From: Casuarina equisetifolia
Taxonomy: Eukaryota; Streptophyta; Magnoliopsida; Fagales; Casuarinaceae
Reading direction: 5' to 3'
NCBI GenBank assembly: GCA_028551475.1
Contig: CM052355.1
Span: 21,975,580 to 22,039,579 of the forward strand
Length of the DNA: 64,000 nucleotides
Made by a program: the position numbers and the translations under genes. Below, piece by piece: positions 1 to 10,431 of the stretch. The notes below the pieces were generated by a model that did no database searches, was not told the DNA's origin, and saw only the letters and a program-made list of their open reading frames with translations. Positions within the stretch are counted from its first letter, which is position 1, and each line of letters opens with the position of its first letter.

Positions 1-816
1 TATTATCTTTTAGTCTTAAACATGCACATCAAATCATTTAAGTGGTAGCCAATCACTTAAAAGTATTAAGCATAATAATATATAACTCACATAAATAAAA
101 TATCTTACAAAGCTTAGAAATTTATAAAATTCATATCATCGTAGTTACGCTATATTTTCGCTCTAACAAAAGAAATTTAGAATATAACAAAATAATAAAC
201 CAAAAAAAAAATAGAAATTAAACAAAACATCTTAAATAAAGAAAAATAGGAAAGTTGTCACCACATTATCTTCTCTTTAAGAATTCTTTGCAAAATTCAT
301 ACCAATCAAACCAAAATTAAGAATGGTATGAAGTAGAGGTAAGCTTTCGCACCTTTATCTCCCTTTTTCTTTTTGGTTTTCTCTTTTTCTTCCTTGGTCT
401 TGGCTCTAGTGGCACCACTCTTTCTCTCTCTTCTCCTTCCTTTTCTTTCTCTTATGCAGCACCCTTTTCTCCTTACATTGCTTTTCTTTTTATGTTGTCT
501 TGGGAGGCATGCCCTAGATTTCCTCTTCATAATTCATGCTTCTTCCCTTATATTTTTACTTTTTTGTCCTTTTGTCCTGTTGTCTTTTTTCCTTTTACTC
601 TACATGTTGCTTTTTTGTTTTTCTTTTGTCTTTTATTCCTCACATGCCTTGCTTCTTTTCTTCATGTCTCATTTGCTTGTCATGCTCTTTTGAGGTTTGC
701 TACATAAATAACAAATATTTAAATAAATATATGAAAACTTAAATGTTATCTTATAAAACTTGTATTATTTATATCCTAAAATAGTCAAAATAACTCTATA
801 AAAATTAGAGTTATCA
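1..816 (-). repeat. Athila-like LTR, cut by the window start
   Basis: Right part of a minus-oriented LTR of the family also seen at 14667-15906 and 36214-37399. It ends in the family's terminal sequence GAGTTATCA at 816 and shares the internal stretch about catgcacatcaaatcattt. The pyrimidine-rich run at 350-690 belongs to the LTR and produces spurious ORFs. The other end lies outside the window, so solo LTR and full element cannot be told apart. Confidence 0.8.
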
Positions 817-1124
817 CATTCCTTAATCATATACATAGCTCACTCAATCTTGCCACTAGATCTACATTAATAATCTTATGTTTGTTGAGATGGTTTTGTT
901 CCATAGGAATCTTACCCATCAAACCTTTGTTTTTTTTATCCTTATATCATGATAGACACTCGATGCCAAGAAAGAACCAATAGTATTCAAATTTGACACT
1001 ACTATCCAAACCTTAAGAAAAGGTGATTTGTTGTGCCTTCACATTCTAAAATAGAGATAAGTGCTCCTTTATGAATGATGGTGTCTGAAGGCTTTTTGGA
1101 TTTGATACATTTAGTGAAAGGTAT
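817..1124. other. Unassigned flank left of the Copia insertion
   Basis: About 300 bp of AT-rich sequence between the partial LTR and the Copia 5' LTR. No ORF, repeat or known motif was recognised. Its last five bases, 1120-1124 (GGTAT), are the left target duplication of the Copia element. Confidence 0.5.
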
Positions 1125-1341
1125 TGCTAATGAATTTGAAGATTTTCCAATATATTGCTATTATAGTTTGTGATATTTCCTATAATATTCCTAGCATTAT
1201 TTCCGGTAATTAATTGTATTCCTTACTTAGAATAAGGCAAAAGTTTATAAGTTTAGGCTTTACCATTGTACATTAATTATCATTGAATATAGATTCATTC
1301 CTACACACTTGTTGGCTTTCCTAGTTTTTCCTTTTCTTACA
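1125..1341 (+). repeat. Copia 5' LTR
   Basis: It starts TGCTAATGAATTTG and ends TTCTTACA directly before a primer-binding-like site. It aligns along its length with 50619-50808. The difference in length (217 against 190 bp) comes mainly from two indels, near positions 1200-1220 and 1235-1245. A 5-bp duplication, GGTAT, precedes it. Confidence 0.85.
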
Positions 1342-1352
1342 TGGTACTGAGC
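1342..1352 (+). other. Copia primer-binding site (tRNA-iMet type)
   Basis: TGGTACTGAGC follows the 5' LTR immediately. Plant initiator-tRNA-Met primer sites normally read TGGTATCAGAGC, so this is a decayed version in the expected place. Confidence 0.6.
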
Positions 1353-2291
1353 TTTTATTTCCTTGAAACCTTATTGCTTCAATTATTTTTTCAGCCATCA
1401 TAAATGAGTTTAATCATGTCACCATTTTTTCTTTTTCCTTTTACCTTAAAATTACCCATTTGACTGTTGTACCCAAAATTACCATTTTTCCCTCCCTCTA
1501 ATCCTTGTGAAACTTTCTTAGATTGCTTTTTCCCTAGTTTCAAAATTATCCACACTGACATAGAACTTGATGGCCATTTTACAAGATTTTTCTGGCATTC
1601 TAGACGCCCATTTTGATGTTTTAAACACCTTTTCTAATGTTGCATCAATCATTAAGTGTGATATGAACCATTTTATTATTATGGATTTGCAACCTAAAAA
1701 ATGTTTTGTCTTGAAACCCCTCATCAGCAAATCTAACTAGAATGTGTGGAGTGACTAGATTTGCATGGTTTGTTTAACTCGAAACAAAATGGGCTTTCTC
1801 ATGAGAAAACTTCCCCAACCCTTTGGCAATAACAAAGATGTCCAGCGTTGGGAGTAGTGTCATGTGGCTATCAAGACATGGTTGATCCACTTAGTTGATG
1901 CCTTTCTAAAATCCATGTTGTCTTGCCATTCCAAAGTGGCTAAAATCTAGTATGTTTTGACAAACAACTTCTTAAAAATTATAAAGACCCTAAAGATTTT
2001 GTTGAAGCAAGCAATTCATGGACTAAAACTCCTTATTGGTACCATAAGTTTTGATCTCACAACCTTTAACATTTGATTGAAGGAATTGTAGAGTGATTTG
2101 TGATTGTGGGTGTTTAATTGTAACATGAGCTAGAAGTTTTAATTGTACAAATATAAGGATTGCATGATGAAATCTCCCCACTTTGCTAGAGGAGTTCCAA
2201 ATGCTCTGATCAACCATCATTTTGTGTAAGATGATGCCTATCTTTAAGTGTCTTTATGCAATGGCAAAACATAAGCTTTGCTAGTGCCATT
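1353..2291 (+). pseudogene. Copia gag remnant, N-terminal part
   Basis: This stretch lies between the primer site and the insertion point of the 2292-30347 element, where Copia gag is expected. Plus-strand frames carry stops throughout and only weak gag-like stretches can be read, so the call rests mainly on position. The next part of gag, with its zinc knuckle, resumes at 30348. The minus-strand ORFs in the region look like shadows. The last five bases (CCATT, 2287-2291) are duplicated at 30348-30352. Confidence 0.5.
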
Positions 2292-2743
2292 TGTTCAGTG
2301 AAATTCTACATGTAAGTGTACACGTCGAACAAGTAATATAATGATGAATAAAAGTATCATCCTACAGGCACTAGTGGTTACTATACCAACTAATTACTAA
2401 CATTGAACAACTCCTAGAGTTTATCTAGCAAATCAAATGGATAAAACATGGACTAAAGAACTAAATTTAACCTAAACTTGATGAACAAAATATGCTAGAG
2501 CGTCTGATTTCACTTAATTACTAAATACAAATGTAAATCATTCATGTTAACAAGATTAATTCTATTCATGTGATGGCAGGATCTCCTAACTTATTCACTA
2601 TCCTATGTCTAGGTATAGCAAACCTACTTAGCTCATTAACTCACTTTATTTCTTCCTATGAATTAAATGAACTAAGTACATTAAGATTTTCAAATATTCC
2701 AGTTTACACCTATAGTTACAAAAATCATATGATATATGTCTAT
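2292..2743 (-). repeat. 3' LTR of the 2292-30347 element, first segment
   Basis: It starts TGTTCAGTGAAATTCTAC, matching the outer end of the LTR at 28783. It stops at TCTAT (2739-2743), which is repeated at 23906-23910 where the LTR resumes. Confidence 0.85.
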
Positions 2744-3329
2744 TGTTTGGTGAAATTTTAAATGCAAGTGAACATGTTGAACAAGTAATATAATGATAAG
2801 AAAGTGTATTGTCCCACAAAGATTGGTGAATATTAGACTAATTAAGTACCAACAATAAACTAATCCTAAAATTTATCTAGCAAATCAAAAGGAAGTTGAT
2901 GATGAATTAAAAATTAAAATTTCCAAAGCAAGATTCAAGACTAATTGAAATTAAATCCAAGTAAGAAAGATCAATATGAGAAACATGTTAGAGCATCCAA
3001 TTTCACCAAAACTACTAGATATAAATTTCCATAGTTCATGCCTACAAGAATGATAATACTTATGTGATGGTGGAATTTCCTAATTTATTTACTATCCTAT
3101 GTCTAGGTATAGCAAACTTATCTAGTTCATTAATTCACTATATCTCTATATATGAATTGAAACAAACCAACTGCATTAGGATCTGTGAACATTCCTAGTT
3201 TACAATAAATCTTTTGATTATCTTATCACCAAAAGCCACATAAACAACATGGTATATATCTATCCATATTTAATTTATGATTATATATTACAAGAAGCAA
3301 CTATATATCATCTCCTGTCGATCTCAAAC

Positions 3330-4091
3330 TGATGCGGATGCACTTAAGGCCCAATATTACGAGTTCCAATATCAAAGAATTAAGAGTTCACAACATAATC
3401 CAATGGGTCCAAGAAGGCCAAGGTTGAAGAAGCAGCCCAAGAATATTCCATAGCATCTTTGCAGGCTTTAATATGGGGGGTTTCCTAAATAATTGTTGAG
3501 TCCTTAATTTCTTAGGTTTAATTTATTGTTTGAGAATATTTCCTTTTGTTTGGTTTTCTATAATTGTCTAGATTCCTGATTTATCTAGGTTTCCATACTT
3601 GTCAGATTTCTGATTTGTCTAGGATTCCTTATTTGTCAAAATCCATATTTGTTAAGACTTTCTTAATTATAAGGATTCTTGATTTATCAAGATCCTTCTA
3701 GAATTAGGTTTTAAGGATTCCTGATTTACCAGGATCCTTCTAGAATTAGGTTTACCTGCCTATTTAAAGGGAGCATTGTTTCAATTGTAAGAGAGTTTTT
3801 TTCCAGAGAATAGAAACCCCAAAGTTGTGTGATCAACTTTTGCATCCTTTATCCAATTCTTGCTAGGGATTGGTGGTGGAACACCTCCTTGACTGGTGGT
3901 GTTGCCTTTACGTCTTGGAGCTTGTTGGCATCTATCCTTTTATTTTGATTATTCCTATTTTCATTTTTTTCTCCCTTCCTCCCTACCAAACACTCACTTT
4001 TTCCCACAAAAAAACCAAAACACCAAAAAAAATGATTTTTACATATTTTCTAAACCCGAGCTCGCTCAAGCCCACCATAACATTCGCATCA
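3330..4091 (+). repeat. 5' LTR of the 3330-6203 element
   Basis: 762 bp, beginning TGATGCGGATGCACTTAAGG and ending ACATTCGCATCA. It aligns throughout with 5448-6203. Confidence 0.92.
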
Positions 4092-4093
4092 AG

Positions 4094-4100
4094 TGGTATC
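4094..4100 (+). other. Primer-binding site, tRNA-Met-like core
   Basis: TGGTATC begins two bases after the 5' LTR, the usual spacing. Only these seven bases match the plant initiator tRNA-Met primer site; the following bases diverge. Confidence 0.5.
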
Positions 4101-4122
4101 TTATGATTGAGCTCTCTTCAAG

Positions 4123-5544
4123 ATGTTTAATTCGAGTGACAATTTTTCATCACATTATCATGGCCATTATTCGACAATTCCACCATGGGAAGTTGGAAAC
4201 AAAATTTTATCTCTTGAGTTAGGCGAGGTAAAGGAGCAACTTTCTGATGTCATTAAGAAGTTGCAAGCCTTTTGCCAAGGCAACCAAGATGAAAGACAAC
4301 AGAGGAGGAGGAGGAAGCCAGATGATGATAGCTTGCGTGCCAAGATCCCAGAATTTAAAGGTACTCTTGATCCCAATGATTTTATTGATTGGCTATGTCA
4401 TATTGAAAGGGTGTTTGAGCTCCAAGCATATGATGATAAGAAGAAATATAAGGTTGTTGTTCTTCATCTCAAAGAATTTGCTTCTTTGTGGTGGGAGAAT
4501 ATTAAGAAACAAAGAGAACGAGATGGAAAGGAAAAGGTTTGTTCATGGGAGAAACTGAAGAAGTTACTCCAAAGGCGCTTCTTGCCCAAAGATTTCAAGC
4601 AAGACCATGTTGACATGTGCAAGATCAACAAATCCCAAAGCCAAGACCCACAATGTAACCAAAAAAAAGATTGTGCTTTTTCATATTCCAAGTACCAACA
4701 ACAGAACAACTACAATTATGACAAAGAAGACTATGATATGTGGATAGAAAGGTGGTATGGGAGAGAAGCTTCACCAAAGAAAGCCATAGAAGTTGCTCAA
4801 GTAGAAGAAACAAAGTCAATAGAAATAGAACCAAAAGATTTGGATCTACCAAAGCTAGTGGTGTTGGCAAAGAAAGATGAGAACCTAGAAAGTTTGGATC
4901 TTTTGGAAATTGAAGCACCAATGACTATGAATGCAAATCCAAAGTGCTTAGATCCTCTAGAGCAAGATGTGTTGCCTAAAAAGGAGATAGATCTAAGAAG
5001 TTCAGATCTACTAAAGCACGAGATATTACCAAACAAGGCAAAGGAAGAAATTTTGTTAGAAGAAACACAAGGTTTCATCCAAGACTTGAAGAATTCAAAG
5101 GCACTAAACATGAATAGTGGTTTCCTTTGTGGATTTGTATTGTCAAATCATGAGAAGACGATGTGTCAACAACAATTACCAAGACTTTTAAATGCAATTG
5201 ATGAAGGTGCTACTACAACATTCCATAACTTCAACTACTTGTTTGGATCATATTATTGCTTAGGTTGTAGACTTCCATCCAAGCAGCATGGTAGTTTGCC
5301 ATTTATTTATGAACCAACACACTTGGGTAGGCCACCAGAGTTAAAGAATAATTTGTGTGCACAAACTTGGATTACGGATCTATGGAGCAATAAAACCAAA
5401 AGCAACAATCAAGATTTGAGGACAAATCTTTGTCAAGAAGGGGAGATTGATGCGGATGCACTTAAGGCCCAATATTACGAGTTCCAATATCAAAGAATTA
5501 AGAGTTCAAACATAATCCAATGGGTCCAAGAAGGCCAAGGTTAA
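4123..5544 (+). CDS. Gag-like protein with unusual C-terminal tail (473 aa)
   Basis: Uninterrupted ORF of the 3330-6203 element. Residues 75-157 resemble the capsid (Retrotrans_gag) fold of Ty3/gypsy Gag: IPEFKG, a DFIDWL stretch, the WWENI block at 123-127 and a RRFLPKDF block. The rest of the capsid domain after residue 158 appears deleted, and the usual CCHC knuckle is absent. Residues 240-311 look like four degenerate 18-residue repeats, each opening LDL- or SDL-, in a Lys/Glu-rich segment. Residues 340-440 hold several Cys and His (YYCLGC at 377-382) with no domain I recognise. The last 32 residues are encoded by the 3' LTR, because the stop lies inside it. A non-autonomous Gag or decoy is plausible; its function is unknown. 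The first ATG of the frame was taken as the start. Confidence 0.75.
   Translation: MFNSSDNFSSHYHGHYSTIPPWEVGNKILSLELGEVKEQLSDVIKKLQAFCQGNQDERQQRRRRKPDDDSLRAKIPEFKGTLDPNDFIDWLCHIERVFELQAYDDKKKYKVVVLHLKEFASLWWENIKKQRERDGKEKVCSWEKLKKLLQRRFLPKDFKQDHVDMCKINKSQSQDPQCNQKKDCAFSYSKYQQQNNYNYDKEDYDMWIERWYGREASPKKAIEVAQVEETKSIEIEPKDLDLPKLVVLAKKDENLESLDLLEIEAPMTMNANPKCLDPLEQDVLPKKEIDLRSSDLLKHEILPNKAKEEILLEETQGFIQDLKNSKALNMNSGFLCGFVLSNHEKTMCQQQLPRLLNAIDEGATTTFHNFNYLFGSYYCLGCRLPSKQHGSLPFIYEPTHLGRPPELKNNLCAQTWITDLWSNKTKSNNQDLRTNLCQEGEIDADALKAQYYEFQYQRIKSSNIIQWVQEGQG
5435..5447 (+). other. Polypurine tract of the 3330-6203 element
   Basis: AAGAAGGGGAGAT lies directly before the 3' LTR start at 5448, the expected site for plus-strand priming. 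Confidence 0.75.
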
Positions 5545-6203
5545 AGAAGCAGCCCAAGAATATTCCATAGCATCTCTGCAGGCTTTAATATGGGGGGTTT
5601 CCTAAATAATTGTTGAGTCCTTAATTTCTTAGGTTTAATTTATTGTTTGAGAATATTTCCTTTTGTTTGGTTTTCTATAATTGTCTAGATTCCTGATTTA
5701 TCTAGGTTTCCATACTTGTCAGATTTCTGATTTGTCTAGGATTCCTTATTTGTCAAAATCCATATTTGTTAAGACTTTCTTAATTATAAGGATTCTTGAT
5801 TTATCAGGATCCTTCTAGAATTAGGTTTTAAGGATTCCTGATTTACCAGGATCCTTCTAGAATTAGGTTTACCTGCCTATTTAAAGGGAGCATTGTTTCA
5901 ATTGTAAGAGAGTTTTTTTCCAGAGAATAGAAACCCCAAAGTTGTGTGATCAACTTTTGCATCCTTTATCCAATTCTTGCCAGGGATTGGTGGTGGAACA
6001 CCTCCTTGACTGGTGGCGTTGCCTTTACATCTTAGAGCTTGTTGGCATCTATCCTTTTATTTTGATTATTCCTATTTTTTTTCTCCCTTCCTCCCTACCA
6101 AACACTCACTTTTTCCCACAAAAAAACCAAAACACCAAAAAAAATAATTTTTACATATTTTCTAAACCTGAGCTCGCTCAAGCCCACCATAACATTCGCA
6201 TCA
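5448..6203 (+). repeat. 3' LTR of the 3330-6203 element
   Basis: 756 bp, TGATGCGGATG to CGCATCA, followed by the CAAAC duplication. It contains the last codons and the stop of the gag ORF. Confidence 0.92.
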
Positions 6204-6726
6204 CAAACATGCACATCAAATCATTTAAGTAGTGGCCAATCACTTAAGAGCACTAAGTATAATAATATATAACTCATAAATAAAATATCTTGTAAAACAT
6301 AAAAAGTTATAGGATTCACATTATCATAGTTAAGCTACATCATCGCTCTAACAAAAGGAATTTAGAACATAATGAAATAATAAACCAAAACAATGGTAAA
6401 AATTGAGGAAAACATCTTAAATAAAGAATAACAGGAAAGTTGTCACCACATGTCTTCTCTTCAAGAATGCTCCTTGATTTTCATCTTTCTTCTTGGTTTT
6501 AGCGGCACCTTCTTTTCTCTCTCTCTTTTCCTCCTTTCCTTATGCAATGCTCCTCCTTTATATAGGGTTTGGGATCTAGAACTATCTCCTTATCTTAATA
6601 GAAGTCGGTTTTAGATTCCCAAGACAATTGGGTTTTGGACTCCTATATGAATTAGGCTTTGGACTCCTAATAAAACTAGGTTTTCTAATTATTTAGAAAA
6701 CCTAATAACAATAAAAATCTAATAAC

Positions 6727-8575
6727 TCTAATCCAAGTTGCATTAAGGATTTTTGGCCCATTGCTTGTGTAATGTGTTATATAAAGTAATCTCTAAACTT
6801 CTTGTAGAAAGGATAAGCTTTATTCTCCCTGAGGTGATCAGCCAAAACCAAATTGCTTTTATCAAAGGTCGTCAAATCTCTAAAAATATTATGCTTTGCC
6901 AAGAATTGATTCATAAATATTATAAAAGAGATAAAGGAAAGCATCTTGCCATTAAGATTGATCTTATGAAAGCTTATGACAGGATTAAATAGGATGCAAT
7001 ATTAGGTGTTCTCCAAGCTATTCATACTCCTCAAACTTTACTTGATCTGATTAGCCAATGCAGTACTACTACTAGATTCTCTATGAACTTCAATGGTGAG
7101 TATGTAGGATATTTTAAGGGCATTAATGGGTCAAGGCAAGGAGATCCTTTGTCCCCTTATTTACTAGTCATGGAGATTCTTAATAAGATAATTATTGAGA
7201 AAGCTTCTACTTCCATTTTCAAATATCATTGGCATTGCAAGAAAGAGAAAATCACTCACCTTTGCTTTGCTGATGACTTATTTTTATTTGCACATGGGGA
7301 TATTAATTCAGTATTATGTCTCATTGATGCTTTTGAGAAATTTGCAACACTCACAAGTTTATATTTTAATCCTAGCAAAAGTCAGATATTTTTTTCAAGG
7401 ATTACTAAACAAGAAAAGCCTTTGATACTAGATCACACCCTTTTTCCAAAGGAAAACTCCCTAATAGGTACCTTGGTGTTTCTCTTATTACAAGAAGGCT
7501 TAACCACATTGATTGCAAAGTTTTGACAGAGAAAATCATGACAAGAATTGATGGATGGAGAATGAAACATCTAAGCTATGCCGGAAGATTACAATTGGAA
7601 AAATTAGTTCTTTCTTTTATCTATACTTTTTGGATGCAAATGTTCCTTCTCCCAAAACATACCATTTATGAGATTGAGAAAAAGATTAAGCACTTTCTCT
7701 GGGTAGGATATTTAGAAGATCATAAAACTCATAAGGTTGCTTGGCAAGTTGTTTGTTCACCTAAAAATGAAGAAGGTCTTGGTCTACTTGACCTTAAAGT
7801 ATGGAATAAAGTTTTGTTGGGGTGGTCTCTCTGGAATCTCATCAATTGTCCAAATTTATCCTTATGGAGTAAGTGGATTCACAGTACCAAATGCAAGAGA
7901 ACTTCAATTATGTCTCTTAACATCAAAGGAAATATGGCATGAAGTTGGAAAGGTCTTCTAAAACTACGACAAACTTTAACCTTAACACTTTCCAAACCTT
8001 CTTATTGTTGTAAGGAAACATACAAGGAATTACGTCAAGTGAACACTACGGTTGAATGGTATCATTTGATATGGTTAGAAGGAATCAACAAACATAACTT
8101 CATTGGTTGGCTCATATGTAGGGACAAACTTCCTACAGCAGAAGTGGTTTTTCGATGGCTCCCCATAATTGATTTGTATTGTAATTTTTGTAGCTCTCAC
8201 TATGAAAGTAGATCACACATGTTTTTTCAGTGTACTTGGACTAGCCAGATTTGAAGAAGTATTCTAGCACAACAAGACATCTGTAAGGTCATCTACGATT
8301 GGAGATCGAAATTGCAATGGATGATTAAAGTAATTAAGGAAAAGGATTTAGTTGCAAAGCTTCTTAAACTTTCTTTCTTAGCTTGTCTTTATTGAATATG
8401 GTTAGAACGAAATCATAGACATTTTCAAAATAAGACTATTGATATACCAATGTTGTTAGCTAGAATTAGGAGATTAGTACATAAAAGAACTTCTTTATTT
8501 AGGAAAATTAAATTCTCTCAAGCAAATGTTTTGTTATGTCATAGTCGGAGAATTCCAAATTCTATCTTCTCCTAG
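6727..8575 (+). pseudogene. LINE ORF2 remnant: reverse transcriptase and zinc-binding domain
   Basis: L1-type ORF2 C-terminal two thirds, read in plus-strand frames. At 6753-6992 is the RT palm start (QNQIAFIKGRQISKNIML, then KIDLMKAYDRI). At 7083-7526 follow GSRQGDPLSPYL and the catalytic block LCFADDLFLFAHG near 7256-7294. At 8039-8254 is a zf-RVT-like zinc-binding region with GWLICRDKLPTAEVV and CNFC. A TAG at about 6990 replaces the Trp expected after YDRIK. A frameshift occurs near 7490-7520 and further stops follow. No endonuclease domain remains because of the 5' truncation. The FADD motif is intact, so decay is moderate. It cannot make a working protein. Confidence 0.88.
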
Positions 8576-8674
8576 ATGAATTGTAATGCTGGGGTATACC
8601 TCAAAGCTTATGTACTTCTTTGTTCTTTGATGAATAAACTCACATGTTCATTAAAAAAATAAAAATAAATAAAA
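6727..8674 (+). mobile_element. 5'-truncated L1-type LINE
   Basis: Plus-strand LINE fragment of about 1.95 kb flanked by a perfect 16-bp duplication, ATAAAAATCTAATAAC (6711-6726 and 8675-8690). It ends in an A-rich tail (about 8653-8674). Truncation falls within the RT domain, as is common when target-primed reverse transcription stops early. The related LTR at 21811-23905 lacks it, so this site gives an empty-site comparison. It is inserted in the 3' LTR of the 2744-23905 element. Confidence 0.93.
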
Positions 8675-8922
8675 ATAAAAATCTAATAACAATCATTCAA
8701 TGCCCAAGCCCATCTTGATTTCCTTGACCTTGATATTTTGACCATCTTTTGCCATAATAAGTATAAGGTTTTCCATGCTTGTCCTTTTTTTTCATGCCTC
8801 CTTATGCTATGTAAACAAGACAAATTTAAGTAAATAAAGAGGAATTCAAATATTTTCTCACAATCATTAGATAATTTATTATTTAAATTAGGTAAAATAA
8901 CTCTATAAAAATGGAGTTATCA

Positions 8923-10431
8923 AAACCTTTAAACTTAACATTTTGCTAGTCCTCGAGCAAAAGTAATAATCAACATATGTTTTAGACAAAACCCCTTCAA
9001 GAAATTCTCCCATAATTGCTCAACTTAACAATTCAAAGAAAAATATAGCTTTCATCCAAATACCACAATTGTTTTATAAGATAAGATAAACTCTTAACTA
9101 TGTTAACCCTGTGTGTATGTGTGAGTCCTTATCTTTTCAACTATATACACTCCAAATAGATCCACATTAATATGCAATTTCCTAAAATATTTAACCAAAC
9201 CTCATAGGTTCGCTTTTCATTCCTCTCTCCATTAATGTAAGCTAATCATCTAACTAAGAATCAATAGGACTTTTATAAGCTTGTAATGTAAGGCTAGGCT
9301 AGGGGTAAGATGAAAGTCATTTAGGCTTAATTCACCCATGAACACATTACTTTCTAGGATCTAATTTGAGCTTTTGTCACATTATTTCTTCTTGCTCCTT
9401 ATAAACAATCTTTTTATCACCACTTCTTTCATTCTTTTCCATCTAAAAATGCTTGATTTCACTTGGATTCTGATACTCACAAAAGCCACAATCATGCTTG
9501 CATGAATAAAGCAAGTAAAAGTACTAGAAATACAACCATAATAATCTTTTCTTGCTAATAATATTCAATTGCTATGCTTAGTGGCTTATTTCAAAAGATT
9601 AAGTAGCTTGAATCTGATAAAGAATGATAAGATCATCCTATTCTAAAGCAAATGATGTACTTTCTTCTTTCTTTCTTTCCTTTTTTTTTTTTTGCTAAAG
9701 AAAAATGCTATGCCTCACACAATCATTACAATCAATTTCTTCTCATGCTCCATCTTTCTCTCAAACTTTTTTCAGCTCAAGTAAACTTGCACCTCAACAA
9801 TTAGCATGTTCATGGGTGTGGGACAATAATTTTTCAATGGCTCAAAGGTATATACATGTGGGTGGCATTAAAAAAATTAGATAAGAATCAAGGCTTAGCG
9901 GGGTGATTGGGGATAAATAAATAGGGTTGGCTTGAAAGACTCAAACGATCCAAAGAGGGTCTAAATCATTTTCTCAATTAGACAAAGCCTAGGATTTTGC
10001 CTCAAGAGAAAATCAAACAAATTCTAAGATTTGGGTGAGATCTAAGACAATTGCATACTTCACATAAATGTTCTCTAGAGATACACATAATTTAAAAAAT
10101 GAAGGACTCACATCACAATTGTAGGTTTGAACAAAATTTACACCTCCTTAAGAATTGCTAAGAAAAATTTAAAAATTAGATTTAGCATAAAGTTTCTTTC
10201 CTCACCCTCAAACTTGAATGAACCATTGTCCTCAATGCAAAAATAAAAGAAAGCAAAAATAAAGGTAAAAGAAATGAGAATACTCCCCTGATTGTAGGTC
10301 ATATCCACATAGAGCTTTGAAGAGATGGTGGTGACAAAACTTCCAACAAAAGAACCAACACAATGCTTGGGTTGCCTCCTAACAAGCGTTTGTTTTATAG
10401 TTTTCACCCAAACTATCTTCAAAGTTGTTAC
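8923..10431 (-). other. 3' non-coding tail of the 2744-23905 element
   Basis: Between integrase and the 3' LTR. It holds the conserved block at 10366-10413 (CTTGGGTTGCCTCCTAACAA on the plus strand) shared with two gag-only relatives. Next to the LTR is a decayed form of the family's ending: complement of TTTGCTCGAGGACTAGCAAA near 8945, then a degraded polypurine tract. The short ORF at 10138-10422 is not convincing as a gene. Athila elements often carry an envelope-like ORF here; none is recognisable. Confidence 0.7.

Larger units (their letters stand above)
3330..6203 (+). mobile_element. Small gag-only LTR retrotransposon, young and complete
   Basis: Complete 2.87-kb element with LTRs 3330-4091 and 5448-6203 and a perfect CAAAC duplication (3325-3329 and 6204-6208). 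The LTR ends form an 11-bp imperfect inverted repeat, TGATGCGGATG and CATTCGCATCA. Reading the two LTRs against each other shows only about ten substitutions and a few small indels in 760 bp, the lowest divergence of any pair here. Its single ORF encodes a gag-like protein and pol is absent. Relatives in the window are solo LTRs at 22568-23320 and 31983-32798. Confidence 0.92.
2744..8922 (-). repeat. 3' LTR of the 2744-23905 element, split in three
   Basis: The LTR pieces are 2744-3329, 6209-6726 and 8691-8922. Together they are about 1336 bp and start TGTTTGGTGAAATT and end GAGTTATCA. They are separated by the 3330-6203 LTR element and the 6727-8674 LINE. Colinearity with the LTR at 21811-23905 confirms the assignment. 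Confidence 0.85.

Noticed and set aside
373-693. Plus-strand ORF of 106 codons rich in Phe and Leu
   Set aside because: It comes from a pyrimidine-rich LTR stretch. The same composition gives similar ORFs at 36900-37268, and the protein has no complexity or family resemblance.
1518-1730. Minus-strand 70-codon ORF
   Set aside because: It lies opposite the Copia gag remnant and has no family resemblance.
10138-10422. 94-codon minus-strand ORF considered as an envelope-like gene
   Set aside because: It overlaps the conserved non-coding tail block found also in elements with no ORF there, and has no signal peptide plus transmembrane pattern typical of Athila envelope-like proteins.
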